Shown piece after piece: positions 55,334-64,000 of a stretch of 64,000 nt of DNA. The translations under genes were made by a program, and so were the position numbers. The number at the start of each line of letters is the position of its first letter. The first letter of the stretch is position 1. This DNA is from DAOMFB01 sp963801475 (GTDB lineage Bacteria > Acidobacteriota > Thermoanaerobaculia > UBA5066): contig CAWDEX010000002.1 of the NCBI GenBank assembly GCA_963801475.1, forward strand, positions 1 through 64,000, written 5' to 3'. Under the pieces are notes generated by a model. The model searched no databases and was not told the DNA's origin. It saw only the letters and a program-made list of their open reading frames with translations.

Positions 55334-58300
55334 ATGGTTTCAATTCGGGCGCCTCGACACTTCTCCGGGCGACGGTACTTTGGAGCCCTCATTGTCACGT
55401 GGGCTCTTCTCACGTCCCTCCCTGCCACGGCGCAGTCCTACACGGTGCTCCATCCGTTCAGCTACGCGCAACAGAACCCGGGAGGACTGGTCCAGGCCAG
55501 CGACGGGAGCTTTTACGGGACGACGAATTCCGGTGGCACGAACGGTTACGGCAGCGTATTCAGGATCACGCCGACAGGGACGCTGACGACGCTCTTCTCC
55601 TTCTCGGGGAGCGACGGGCAGAACCCACAGGGCACTCTAATCCAAGGAACCGACGGGAACCTCTACGGAACGACGTCTCAGGGCGGCGCGAACGGTTGGG
55701 GCACGGTCTTCAGGATGACGCTCGCGGGGGCACTCACGACACTCCATTCCTTCGAGGGGAGTGACGGGCAGAACCCGTATGCCGGTCTCGTTCAAGGAAC
55801 CGACGGAGACTTCTACGGGACGACGTCCTCAGGCGGCGCGAGCGATGTCGGCACGGTCTTCAAGATCACGCCGGCGGGGGCGCTCACGACACTCCACTCC
55901 TTCGCGGGGAGCGATGGGGCAAGTCCGCTAGCCGGTCTCGTACAGGGAACCGACGGGAACTTCTACGGAACAACGACGTATGGCGGCACGAGCGATGTCG
56001 GCACGGTCTTCAAGATCACGCCGGCGGGGGCGCTGACGACGCTCTACTCGTTCGCGGGGAGCGATGGGGCCTATCCGCAAGCCGGTCTGGTTCAAGAAAC
56101 CGACGGGAACTTCTACGGGACGACGCCATCAGGCGGCAGCAGCGGTCTCGGCACGGTCTTCACGATCACGCCGGCGGGGGTGTTGACGACGCTCCACTCG
56201 TTCGCGAATTCGAGCGACGGGGCGGTTCCGTACGCCGGTCTCGTCAGAGGAATCTACGGGCACCTCTACGGAACGACGTCTCAGGGCGGCCTGAGCGGTG
56301 GCGGCACGGTCTTCAAGATCACGACGGCAGGGGCGCTGACGACACTCTACTCGTTCGCGTGGAGCGTCGGGGCCTCTCCGACCGCCGACCTTGCGCAAGG
56401 GAGCGACGGGAACTTCTACGGAACGACGCTCTATGGCGGCACGGGCGGGGGCGGCATCGTCTTCAAGATCACCACGGCAGGGGCGCTGACCACACTTCAC
56501 TCGTTCGCGGAGAGCGACGGAGCAAGTCCGCTAGCCGGTCTCGTACAAGGCACCGACGGGAACTTCTACGGGACGACGTATCAGGGCGGTGCGAGCGATT
56601 TCGGCACGGTCTTCAAGATCACGCCGGCGGGGGTGCTGACGACGCTCCACTCGTTCGCGGGGAGCGACGGAACAAGTCCGCTGGCCGGTCTCGTACAAGG
56701 CACCGACGGGAACTTCTACGGGACGACGTATCAGGGGGGTACGAGCGATTTCGGCACGGTCTTCAAGATCACACCGGCGGGGACGCTCACGACACTCCAC
56801 TCCTTCGCGGGGAGTGACGGACAGAACCCGTACGCCGGCCTCGTACAAGGAACCGACGGGAACTTCTACGGGACAACGATATATGGCGGCACCGGCGGTG
56901 GCGGCGCGGTCTTCAAGATCACATCGACGGGGACGCTCACGACACTCCACTCCTTCGCGGGGAGTGACGGACAGAACCCGTACGCTGGCCTCGTACAAGG
57001 AACCGACGGGAACTTCTACGGAACAACGTCCTCAGGCGGCGCGAGCGGCCTTGGCACGGTCTTCAAGATCACACCGGCCGGGACGCTGACGACGCTCTAC
57101 TCCTTCGCGGGGAGTCACGGGTCAAATCCCTTCGCCGGCCTCGTACAAGGAACCGACGGAAACTTCTACGGGACGACGTCCTCAGGCGGCACGAGCGGTG
57201 AGGGCACGGTCTTCACGATCACGGAGCCCGGCGACCTGACGACGCTCTACTCCTTCGCGGGGAGTGACGGGTCAAATCCCTTCGCTGGCCTCGTACAAGG
57301 GACGGACGGGAACTTCTACGGAACAACGACGTATGGCGGTGCGAGTAGCAACGGCACGGTCTTCACGATCACGCCGGCCGGAGCGCTGACGACGCTCCAC
57401 TCGTTCACATTCGACGACGGGTCCACCCCCTACGGAGCCGTCGTACAAGGAACGGACGGGTATTTCTACGGAACGACGTCCAGCGGCGGACCTCGTCTCG
57501 GCGGGGTCGTCTTCCGCCTGACACCGGGGCCGGGGGCGGGGCCTTCCCCCACGGTGACGGACGTCTCCCCTGCGAGCGGACCCGTTTCCGGCGGGTCGGT
57601 CGTGAAGATCTCCGGGACCGGGTTTCAGCTCGGTGCCACGGTGACAATCGGAGGCGAGGAAGCCACTGGCGTGACCTATCTTTCGGCAACGACGATCTCC
57701 GCCCTCACGCCCATTCACGCGGCCGGGGCGGTGACCGTGACCGTGACGAACCCCGACCTTCAGGAGGGAAGCCTGGCGTCGGCGTACACCTACTCGTGCT
57801 CGTGGACCCCGACGGCGCTCAACGGGGGCCCCTACTGCGCCGGGGGGACGATTTCGCTCTCGACGCCGACGGTCTCCGGCGCAACGTACGCGTGGACCGG
57901 TCCCAATGGCTTCGCATCGGCGCTGCAGAATTCGACGATTCCGGATGCGACAGCAGCAGATTCCGGAACGTACAGCGTAACGGTCACCGTCGGCGGCTGC
58001 ACCTCGGACGCCGGCAATACGATCGTCGTCGTCACCCAGGCAATCCCGGCCATCACCGCCCCGGCCTCGGCCCTTCCCGGGGCGACGGGACTCTTCGCCA
58101 GCGTGCCGCCCCATAGCGGGAGCAGCTACCTCTGGGGCATCACCAACGGCACGATCACCGCCGGGGCCGGCACGGACCAGGTCACCTTCACGGCAGGAAA
58201 CTCGGGCGTCACCATCCTCACAGTGGTGGAAACGACCGCCACAGGCTGCGTCTCGGCGACCGCCACGGCGTACGTCAACATCAATGTCCAGCCCGCCGGC

Positions 58301-59299
58301 TTCGTCGAGGATGCGCACGCTTCGGGCGGCACGATTTCGAACGTGAACAACATCCTCGACCCGGGCGAGACCGTTCTCGTCAACCCCTCGTGGAAGAACG
58401 TCAGCGCCTCTCCGCTCACCCTCACCGGCACAGCTTCTGCCTTCACCGGTCCTGCCGGGGCGACCTACACCCTGCTCGACACGGCGGCCAACTACGGCAC
58501 CATCGCCCCCGGAGCGACGTCCGACAGCTTCACGGCCGGCGGACCCTCCTACCGCCTTTCCGTTTCGAACCCGGCCATCCGCCCCGCCGCCCACTGGGAC
58601 GCCACCTTCCTCGAGACGCTCAGCACCGGCGGCATGAATTCCTGGACCGTCCACGTCGGCAACAGCTTCACCGACGTGCCGACCTCCGACGTCTGGTCGT
58701 ATCCCTTCGTCGAGACCCTCTTCCACAACGGAATCACGATCGGCTGCGCTCCCGGGATCTACTGCCCGTATGACCTCACGCCCCGCTGGCAGATGGCCGT
58801 CTTCCTCGCGCGGGGCCTGCTCGGACCCGGCGTCCCGATCCCCGTGTCCGGCACGGTTGGTAGCTCACCCTACGTCTGCTCGGCCGGCGGCACGTCCCTC
58901 TTCACGGACGTCGCGCCGACGGACGTCGGCTGCCCCGGCATCCACTACATCTACTCCCAGCAGGTGACCGTCGGCTGCGCCCCCGGCATTTTCTGCCCCA
59001 ACGACATGACACCCCGCTGGCAGATGGCTGTCTTCCTCGCCCGCGTCCTGCTCGGACCCGGGGGGCCCATCCCGACCACGGGCACCATCCCCGCCCCCTA
59101 CGACTGCTCGGCCGGCGGAAACTCCCTCTTCACGGACGTCGCACCGACGGACGTCGGCTGCCCCGGCATCCACTACATCTACTCCCAGCAGGTGACCGTC
59201 GGCTGCGGTCCCGGCATCTTCTGCCCCGATGACCTCACGCCCCGCTGGCAGATGGCCGTCTTCCTCGTCCGCACCTTCAATTTGAGTTTCCTCCACTGA
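55334..59299 (+). CDS. GloVer-repeat surface protein B (14 repeats, same architecture)
   Basis: 1,321 residues from ATG 55334. The frame is open upstream to 55178, but the conserved ribosome-binding site GAGAGGAACTCACG and the N terminus MVSIRAPRHFSGRRYFGALI, identical to protein A, fix the start. There are fourteen repeats; the first three are almost identical in DNA to protein A and the later ones diverge. The IPT/TIG domain (DVSPASGPVSGGSVVKISGT) and Ig repeat (YAWTGPNGFASALQNSTIPD) differ from A and match protein C. The anchor from VEDAHASGGTISNVNNILDP onward is again nearly identical to A for about 550 bp, then follows C (GTVGSSPYVC). This patchwork indicates recombination or gene conversion among the copies. 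It ends RTFNLSFLH. Confidence 0.88.
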   Translation: MVSIRAPRHFSGRRYFGALIVTWALLTSLPATAQSYTVLHPFSYAQQNPGGLVQASDGSFYGTTNSGGTNGYGSVFRITPTGTLTTLFSFSGSDGQNPQGTLIQGTDGNLYGTTSQGGANGWGTVFRMTLAGALTTLHSFEGSDGQNPYAGLVQGTDGDFYGTTSSGGASDVGTVFKITPAGALTTLHSFAGSDGASPLAGLVQGTDGNFYGTTTYGGTSDVGTVFKITPAGALTTLYSFAGSDGAYPQAGLVQETDGNFYGTTPSGGSSGLGTVFTITPAGVLTTLHSFANSSDGAVPYAGLVRGIYGHLYGTTSQGGLSGGGTVFKITTAGALTTLYSFAWSVGASPTADLAQGSDGNFYGTTLYGGTGGGGIVFKITTAGALTTLHSFAESDGASPLAGLVQGTDGNFYGTTYQGGASDFGTVFKITPAGVLTTLHSFAGSDGTSPLAGLVQGTDGNFYGTTYQGGTSDFGTVFKITPAGTLTTLHSFAGSDGQNPYAGLVQGTDGNFYGTTIYGGTGGGGAVFKITSTGTLTTLHSFAGSDGQNPYAGLVQGTDGNFYGTTSSGGASGLGTVFKITPAGTLTTLYSFAGSHGSNPFAGLVQGTDGNFYGTTSSGGTSGEGTVFTITEPGDLTTLYSFAGSDGSNPFAGLVQGTDGNFYGTTTYGGASSNGTVFTITPAGALTTLHSFTFDDGSTPYGAVVQGTDGYFYGTTSSGGPRLGGVVFRLTPGPGAGPSPTVTDVSPASGPVSGGSVVKISGTGFQLGATVTIGGEEATGVTYLSATTISALTPIHAAGAVTVTVTNPDLQEGSLASAYTYSCSWTPTALNGGPYCAGGTISLSTPTVSGATYAWTGPNGFASALQNSTIPDATAADSGTYSVTVTVGGCTSDAGNTIVVVTQAIPAITAPASALPGATGLFASVPPHSGSSYLWGITNGTITAGAGTDQVTFTAGNSGVTILTVVETTATGCVSATATAYVNINVQPAGFVEDAHASGGTISNVNNILDPGETVLVNPSWKNVSASPLTLTGTASAFTGPAGATYTLLDTAANYGTIAPGATSDSFTAGGPSYRLSVSNPAIRPAAHWDATFLETLSTGGMNSWTVHVGNSFTDVPTSDVWSYPFVETLFHNGITIGCAPGIYCPYDLTPRWQMAVFLARGLLGPGVPIPVSGTVGSSPYVCSAGGTSLFTDVAPTDVGCPGIHYIYSQQVTVGCAPGIFCPNDMTPRWQMAVFLARVLLGPGGPIPTTGTIPAPYDCSAGGNSLFTDVAPTDVGCPGIHYIYSQQVTVGCGPGIFCPDDLTPRWQMAVFLVRTFNLSFLH

Positions 59300-59572
59300 C
59301 TTCCGGCACCGCATCGAGAAGTTCTTCGGGGACGCTCGCGTCGCGAGCGTCCCCGGCTACGCCGAGCGATTCTTCGAGATCGTGGGTCTCGACGTTAGGG
59401 ACTTCATCCGCCGCGACCCGCTCCCCGGCCCGGGCGTCCGGCCGAACTGACGACGCGCAGCTCGGGAAAGAGCCACCTGCCACGACTCCGAATGCCCTGT
59501 CCGTGGCCTATTGCCGGGCGTACGATTGACCCAGAAAGCCAAATCAAGCGCGAAGAGAGAGAGCAGCTCACG
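59300..59572. other. Spacer with a strong hairpin, a coding remnant and the third conserved upstream element
   Basis: 59328-59340 and 59342-59354 form a perfect 13-bp palindrome. One frame through it reads RFFEIVGLDVRDFIRRDPLP, then GPGVRPN and a stop at 59448-59450; it has no start and looks like the 3' remnant of a gene. RRDPLPG...RPN-stop also occurs at 36107-36148. GGCCTAT (59505-59511) and TACGATT (59521-59527) lie 45 bp before the next ATG. Confidence 0.55.
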
Positions 59573-62500
59573 ATGGTTACGGATCGGGCACCTCGACACC
59601 TCTCCGGGCTACGGTTCTTCAGAGCCCTCGCAGCCACGTGGGGTCTTCTCACGTCCCTCCCTGCCGCGGCGCAGTCCTACACGGTGCTCTATCCGTTCAG
59701 CTATCTGCAACAGGACCCAGGGGGACTTGTTCAGGCCAGCGACGGGAACTTCTACGGGACGACGGATCGGGGTGGCGCGAACGGACTCGGTAGCATCTTC
59801 AAGGTCACGCCGGCGGGTACCGTTACGACGCTCTACTCCTTCTCGGGGAGCGACGGTCGGAGCCCGCAGGGCACCCTCGTTCAAGGAATTGACGGGATCC
59901 TTTACGGAACGACGTCTCAGGGCGGCGCCCTGAACCACGGCACGGCCTTCAAGTTCACGCCTGCGGGGACTCTCACGACGCTCCACTCGTTCGCCGAGAG
60001 CGACGGGAGCAATCCGCAAGCCGCGCTCGTTCAAGGAACCGACGGAGACTTCTACGGGACGACGTCCTCTGGGGGCGCGAGCGATGTCGGCACGGTCTTC
60101 AAGATGACGCCGGCGGGGGCCCTCACGACACTCCACTCCTTCGCGGGGAGCGACGGACAGTACCCGTATGCGGGTCTCGTGCAAGGACCCGACGGGGACT
60201 TCTACGGGACGACGTCCGAAGGCGGTACGAGCGGTGTCGGCACGGTCTTCAAGATCACGCCGACGGGGGCGCTCACGACGCTCTACTCCCTGGCGGGAAG
60301 CAACGGGGCGTATCCCCAGGCCGGCCTTGTTCAGGCCGACGGGAACTTCTACGGGACGACGGATCAGGGCGGCACCCTGAACAAGGGCACGGTCTTCAAG
60401 ATCACCCCGAATGGGGCGCTGACGACCCTCCACTCGTTCGCCGGGAGCGACGGGAGCTATCCGCAAGCCGCGCTCATGAGAAGTACCGACGGTAATTTCT
60501 ACGGGACGACCTCTTTCGATGGAGCGAATGGAAGCGGCACAGTCTTCAAGATCACGCCGACAGGGACGCTTACGATCCTCCACTCGTTCGCATACAGCGA
60601 TGGGGCATCGCCGTACGCCTCCCTCGTACAAGGAATCGACGGGAGCTTCTACGGCACGACGCGTGAGGGAGGCTTGAGCGGAAACGGCACGATCTTCAAG
60701 ATCACGTCGGCGGGGGCGCTGACGTCGATCTATTCGTTCCCGGGGGGCGCCGGAGCATACCCGAACGCCGCTGTCGTGCAGGGAACCGACGGTAACTTCT
60801 ACGGAACAACCTCCCGGGGCGGCGCGGGGAACTACGGCACGGTCTTCAAGCTCACACCTGCGGGGGTGCTCACGACGCTCCACGAATTCTCCTTGGGTGA
60901 CGGAGCGTATCTTCCCGCGGGTCTCTTTCAAGGAACCGACGGGAACTTCTACGGAACAACGACCTACGGCGGAGTTCTTAACAACGGCACAGTTTTCAAG
61001 ATCACGCCTGCCGGGGCGCTCACGACGCTCTACTCGTTCGCGTTCAGCGACGGGGCAAATCCTCTAAGCGCCCTCGTGCAAGCAACCGACGGGAACTTCT
61101 TCGGGACGACTTATGTGGGAGGTGTGGCGGGTGAGGGCACGGTCTTCAGGATAACGCCGACCGGGACGCTTACAACGCTCTACTCCTTCTCGGGTAGTGA
61201 CGGAAGAAACCCATCCGCCCGCCTGGTGCAGGGAACCGACGGGAACTTCTACGGTACGACTTATTACGGTGGAGCAAGCAATTCCGGCACTGCCTTCAAG
61301 ATCACGCCGACAGGGACGCTCACGACTCTCCGCTCCTTCTCCGGAAGCGACGGGGCACAACCCTACGCCGGCCTCGTACAAGGAACCGACGGGAACTTCT
61401 ACGGGACGACGTCCTCAGGCGGCACGAGCGGTTACGGCACGGTCTTTAGGCTGACGCCGGCGGGTACGCTGACAACTCTCAATTCGTTCGCGGGGAGCAG
61501 CGGGGAGAACCCGTACGCAGGCCTCGCGTGGGGAACCGACGGGAATCTCTACGGAACTACGACCGCCGGCGGCTGGGGCGCCGGCACAGCGTTCAAGATC
61601 ACGCCGGCAGGCGCACTGACCACGCTCCACTCGTTCACATTCGACGACGGGTCGAATCCGCGGGCTGGCCTCGCGAAAGGGACCGACGGGTATTTCTACG
61701 GAACGACGACCAGCGGCGGACCTCGTCTCGGCGGGGTCGTCTTCCGCCTGACACCGGGGCCGGGGCCTGCCCCCACGGTGACGGACGTCTCCCCTGCGAG
61801 CGGACCCGTTTCCGGCGGGTCGGTCGTGAAGATCTCCGGGACCGGGTTCCAGCTCGGTGCCACGGTGACAATCGGAGGCGAGGAAGCCACTGGCGTGACC
61901 TATCTTTCGGCAACGACGATCTCCGCCCTCACGCCCATTCACGCGGCCGGGGCGGTGACCGTGACCGTGACGAACCCCGACCTTCAGGAGGGAAGCCTGG
62001 CGTCGGCGTACACCTACTCGTGCTCGTGGACCCCGACGGCGTTCAACGGGGGCCCCTACTGCGCCGGGGGGACGATTTCGCTCTCGACGCCGACGGTCTC
62101 CGACGCGACGTACGCGTGGACCGGTACGAACGGGTTCTCCTCGACACTTCAGAACCCTACGATTCCCAATGCGACAGCGGCTGACACGGGGACCTACAGC
62201 GTGATCGTCACGGTCGCCGGATGCGCGTCGAACCCCGGCAGCACCTCGGTCGTCGTCAACCCGATCCCGGTTACCCCCGTCATCACCGCTCCAGTCTGGG
62301 CGCCCCCGGGCGCGACGGGGCTCGTCGCCAGTGTCCCGTTCCACGCCGGGAGTAGCTACCTCTGGGGCATCACCAACGGCGCGATCACCGCCGGGGCGAC
62401 CACGAGTCAGATCACCTTCACGGCGGGAAACTCGGCCACGACGGTCCTTTCCGTCGTGGAAACTAGTGCAGCGGGTTGTGGCTCTCCGGCCGGTACCGCA

Positions 62501-63535
62501 GATGTCGTCGTTAGAAGTGTCCAGCCCGCCGGCTTCGTCGAGGATGCGCACGCTTCGGGCGGCACGATTTCGAACGTGAACGACATCCTCGACCCGGGCG
62601 AGACCGTTCTCGTCAACCCCTCGTGGAAGAACGTCAGCGCCTCTCCGCTCACCCTCACCGGCACAGCTTCTGCCTTCACCGGTCCTGCCGGGGCGACCTA
62701 CACCCTGCTCGACACGGCGGCCAACTACGGCACCATCGCCCCCGGAGCGACGTCCGACAGCTTCACGGCCGGCGGACCCTCCTACCGCCTTTCCGTTTCG
62801 AACCCGGCCATCCGCCCCGCCGCCCACTGGGACGCCACCTTCCTCGAGACGCTCAGCACCGGCGGCATGAATTCCTGGACCGTCCACGTCGGCAACAGCT
62901 TCACCGACGTGCCGACCTCCGACGTCTGGTCGTATCCCTTCGTCGAGACCCTCTTCCACAACGGAATCACGATCGGCTGCGCTCCCGGGATCTACTGCCC
63001 GTATGACCTCACGCCCCGCTGGCAGATGGCCGTCTTCCTCGCGCGGGGCCTGCTCGGACCCGGCGTCCCGATCCCCGTGTCCGGCACGGTTGGTAGCTCA
63101 CCCTACGTCTGCTCGGCCGGCGGCACGTCCCTCTTCACGGACGTCGCGCCGACGGACGTCGGCTGCCCCGGCATCCACTACATCTACTCCCAGCAGGTGA
63201 CCGTCGGCTGCGCCCCCGGCATTTTCTGCCCCAACGACATGACACCCCGCTGGCAGATGGCCGTCTTCCTCGCCCGCGTCCTGCTCGGACCCGGCGTCCC
63301 GATCCCCGTCTCCGGCACGGTCAGCGGCTTGCCCTACAACTGCGTAAGCGGCGGTACGAGCCTCTTCACCGACGTGGCCCCGACAGACGTCGGCTGCCCC
63401 GGCATCCACTACATCTACGGCCAGCAGGTGACCGTCGGCTGCGCCCCCGGCCTCTTCTGTCCCAACGACCTGACCTCCCGCTGGCAGATGGCGGTCTTCC
63501 TCGTCCGCGCCTTCCACCTCTCACTGTCGTACTAA
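59573..63535 (+). CDS. GloVer-repeat surface protein C (14 repeats, same architecture)
   Basis: 1,320 residues. ATG 59573 follows GAGAGAGAGCAGCTCACG. The signal peptide is FFRALAATWGLLTSLPAAAQ. Fourteen 50-residue repeats, the most divergent set of the three; one repeat has DGNFFGTT and one has FDGANGSGTV in place of GG. IPT/TIG is as in protein B. The Ig repeat is YAWTGTNGFSSTLQNPTIPN. The segment before the anchor differs (TTVLSVVETSAAGCGSPAG), then the shared block resumes at VEDAHASGGTISNVNDILDP. There are three anchor repeats, each with the Cys pair of GCAPGIFCP; the protein ends RAFHLSLSY. Neighbouring ends are convergent with the sigma factor gene. Confidence 0.88.
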   Translation: MVTDRAPRHLSGLRFFRALAATWGLLTSLPAAAQSYTVLYPFSYLQQDPGGLVQASDGNFYGTTDRGGANGLGSIFKVTPAGTVTTLYSFSGSDGRSPQGTLVQGIDGILYGTTSQGGALNHGTAFKFTPAGTLTTLHSFAESDGSNPQAALVQGTDGDFYGTTSSGGASDVGTVFKMTPAGALTTLHSFAGSDGQYPYAGLVQGPDGDFYGTTSEGGTSGVGTVFKITPTGALTTLYSLAGSNGAYPQAGLVQADGNFYGTTDQGGTLNKGTVFKITPNGALTTLHSFAGSDGSYPQAALMRSTDGNFYGTTSFDGANGSGTVFKITPTGTLTILHSFAYSDGASPYASLVQGIDGSFYGTTREGGLSGNGTIFKITSAGALTSIYSFPGGAGAYPNAAVVQGTDGNFYGTTSRGGAGNYGTVFKLTPAGVLTTLHEFSLGDGAYLPAGLFQGTDGNFYGTTTYGGVLNNGTVFKITPAGALTTLYSFAFSDGANPLSALVQATDGNFFGTTYVGGVAGEGTVFRITPTGTLTTLYSFSGSDGRNPSARLVQGTDGNFYGTTYYGGASNSGTAFKITPTGTLTTLRSFSGSDGAQPYAGLVQGTDGNFYGTTSSGGTSGYGTVFRLTPAGTLTTLNSFAGSSGENPYAGLAWGTDGNLYGTTTAGGWGAGTAFKITPAGALTTLHSFTFDDGSNPRAGLAKGTDGYFYGTTTSGGPRLGGVVFRLTPGPGPAPTVTDVSPASGPVSGGSVVKISGTGFQLGATVTIGGEEATGVTYLSATTISALTPIHAAGAVTVTVTNPDLQEGSLASAYTYSCSWTPTAFNGGPYCAGGTISLSTPTVSDATYAWTGTNGFSSTLQNPTIPNATAADTGTYSVIVTVAGCASNPGSTSVVVNPIPVTPVITAPVWAPPGATGLVASVPFHAGSSYLWGITNGAITAGATTSQITFTAGNSATTVLSVVETSAAGCGSPAGTADVVVRSVQPAGFVEDAHASGGTISNVNDILDPGETVLVNPSWKNVSASPLTLTGTASAFTGPAGATYTLLDTAANYGTIAPGATSDSFTAGGPSYRLSVSNPAIRPAAHWDATFLETLSTGGMNSWTVHVGNSFTDVPTSDVWSYPFVETLFHNGITIGCAPGIYCPYDLTPRWQMAVFLARGLLGPGVPIPVSGTVGSSPYVCSAGGTSLFTDVAPTDVGCPGIHYIYSQQVTVGCAPGIFCPNDMTPRWQMAVFLARVLLGPGVPIPVSGTVSGLPYNCVSGGTSLFTDVAPTDVGCPGIHYIYGQQVTVGCAPGLFCPNDLTSRWQMAVFLVRAFHLSLSY

Positions 63536-63569
63536 CGTCAGCGCGAATCCTCCCCGCCGCCGGGGTCGG

Positions 63570-64000
63570 TCAGGCCCGAAAGACCCTTCGCGGCGGCCCA
63601 CCGAACCCGGCGCGAAGCCTGTCGATCTTGCGCTGGACGCTCGACTTCGGGGCCTGCAGCCGCTCCCCTATCTCGCGAACGGTAAAGCCTTCCAAGAGCA
63701 TCCCCGCCAGCAGCCGTTCCCGGGCGGAAAGCCGCCGGAGGGCGCCGGAATCGTGGCTGTGGGAGTCCGACCCGAGGAGCGATCTCCGGGTGCTCTCCAC
63801 GTAAGCCCTCTCCCTCTCCTGTCGACGGCGCTCGGACCGGAGGTGGCTCAGGGCCAATTTGCGCGCCACAGCGGAGACGAAGGTCCGGGCGTCCCGTGGG
63901 GGGTCAGAAACGAGCAGCAGCAGGAACACCTCCTGTGAGATGTCCTCAGCACGGTCCCAAGGCACGAGCCGGGCAGCCACCCGGCGCGCGAGCTCGGCAA
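63570..64000 (-). CDS. Sigma-70 family (ECF-type) RNA polymerase sigma factor, 5' end off the window
   Basis: Open from the right edge to the TGA at 63570-63572. The visible 143 codons start within region 2 (LAELARRVAARLVPWDRAED, then ISQEVFLLLLVSD, matching the core-binding helix DxxQEVFL). They continue through TFVSAVARKLALSHLRSERR. Region 4 is LSARERLLAGMLLEGFTVRE, then IGERLQAPKSSVQRKIDRLR, a clear helix-turn-helix. It converges on the GloVer genes with 34 bp between stops. As an alternative sigma factor beside three surface-protein genes with a shared upstream element, it is a candidate regulator of them, but no direct evidence is visible. Confidence 0.83.
   Translation of the reverse strand, partial: AELARRVAARLVPWDRAEDISQEVFLLLLVSDPPRDARTFVSAVARKLALSHLRSERRRQERERAYVESTRRSLLGSDSHSHDSGALRRLSARERLLAGMLLEGFTVREIGERLQAPKSSVQRKIDRLRAGFGGPPRRVFRA

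Noticed and set aside
51507..63517. Many long minus-strand frames across the GloVer genes with repeated RRDLEDRA-like peptides
   Set aside because: They are mirror images of the 150-bp repeats on the + strand and have no independent signal peptide or ribosome-binding site.

Overview
The window looks like two different genomes joined together. Bases 1 to about 36,095 resemble a Chloroflexota (Anaerolineae-like) chromosome: ABC solute-binding lipoproteins carry VVKETVVVEK-type spacers, leucine is mostly CTG, and several families of palindromic repeats lie between genes. Almost every gene longer than about 500 bp in this half is broken by apparent one-base indels. Bases from about 36,100 to 64,000 resemble an Acidobacteriota-like or similar Gram-negative genome: leucine is mostly CTC, GloVer-repeat proteins carry S-layer-homology-like C termini, and I see no frameshift in 28 kb. 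The switch falls inside a GxGYxYP-type gene. A chimeric contig is the simplest reading. Both taxonomic labels are inferences from gene content, not from a marker gene.

Left half. A hybrid sensor kinase (3-2157) converges on a receiver-bearing regulator (2174-3417). A sugar ABC operon follows: binding lipoprotein, two permeases and a URO-D-type protein (3778-8136). Next come a palindrome-rich element (8172-8755), a second URO-D-type gene with a decayed third copy, a rhomboid protease, a RibD-like reductase, a GNAT acetyltransferase and a tandem array of REP-like units (13154-13637). From 13719 to 25645 lies a glycan-use region: ThuA-like protein, GH29 fucosidase, SpoU methyltransferase, alpha/beta hydrolase, DUF4038-type glycosidase, GH2 beta-mannosidase, Gfo/Idh/MocA dehydrogenase and a glycyl-radical enzyme. 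A second transport operon (26072-34243) encodes a small lipoprotein, an oligopeptide/nickel-type binding protein, two permeases and two ATPases. It ends, translationally coupled, in a SEC-C/B12-binding-like/radical SAM protein. An SDR dehydrogenase and a truncated GxGYxYP protein close this half.

Right half. A NarL-type two-component system (36248-38762) is followed by a Tat-type multicopper oxidase, a CusB-like adaptor with three extra metal-binding modules, and a CusA-like RND pump: a probable copper-handling cluster. Four large secreted proteins follow. One has PKD/Ig-like domains (46489-51030). The other three are tandem paralogues of about 1,320 residues (51204-63535), each with fourteen 50-residue GloVer repeats. 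All four share a C-terminal anchor with three S-layer-homology-like repeats, and the paralogues are mosaics with long near-identical DNA tracts. A sigma-70/ECF-type factor runs in from the right edge.

No tRNA, rRNA or CRISPR array was recognised.
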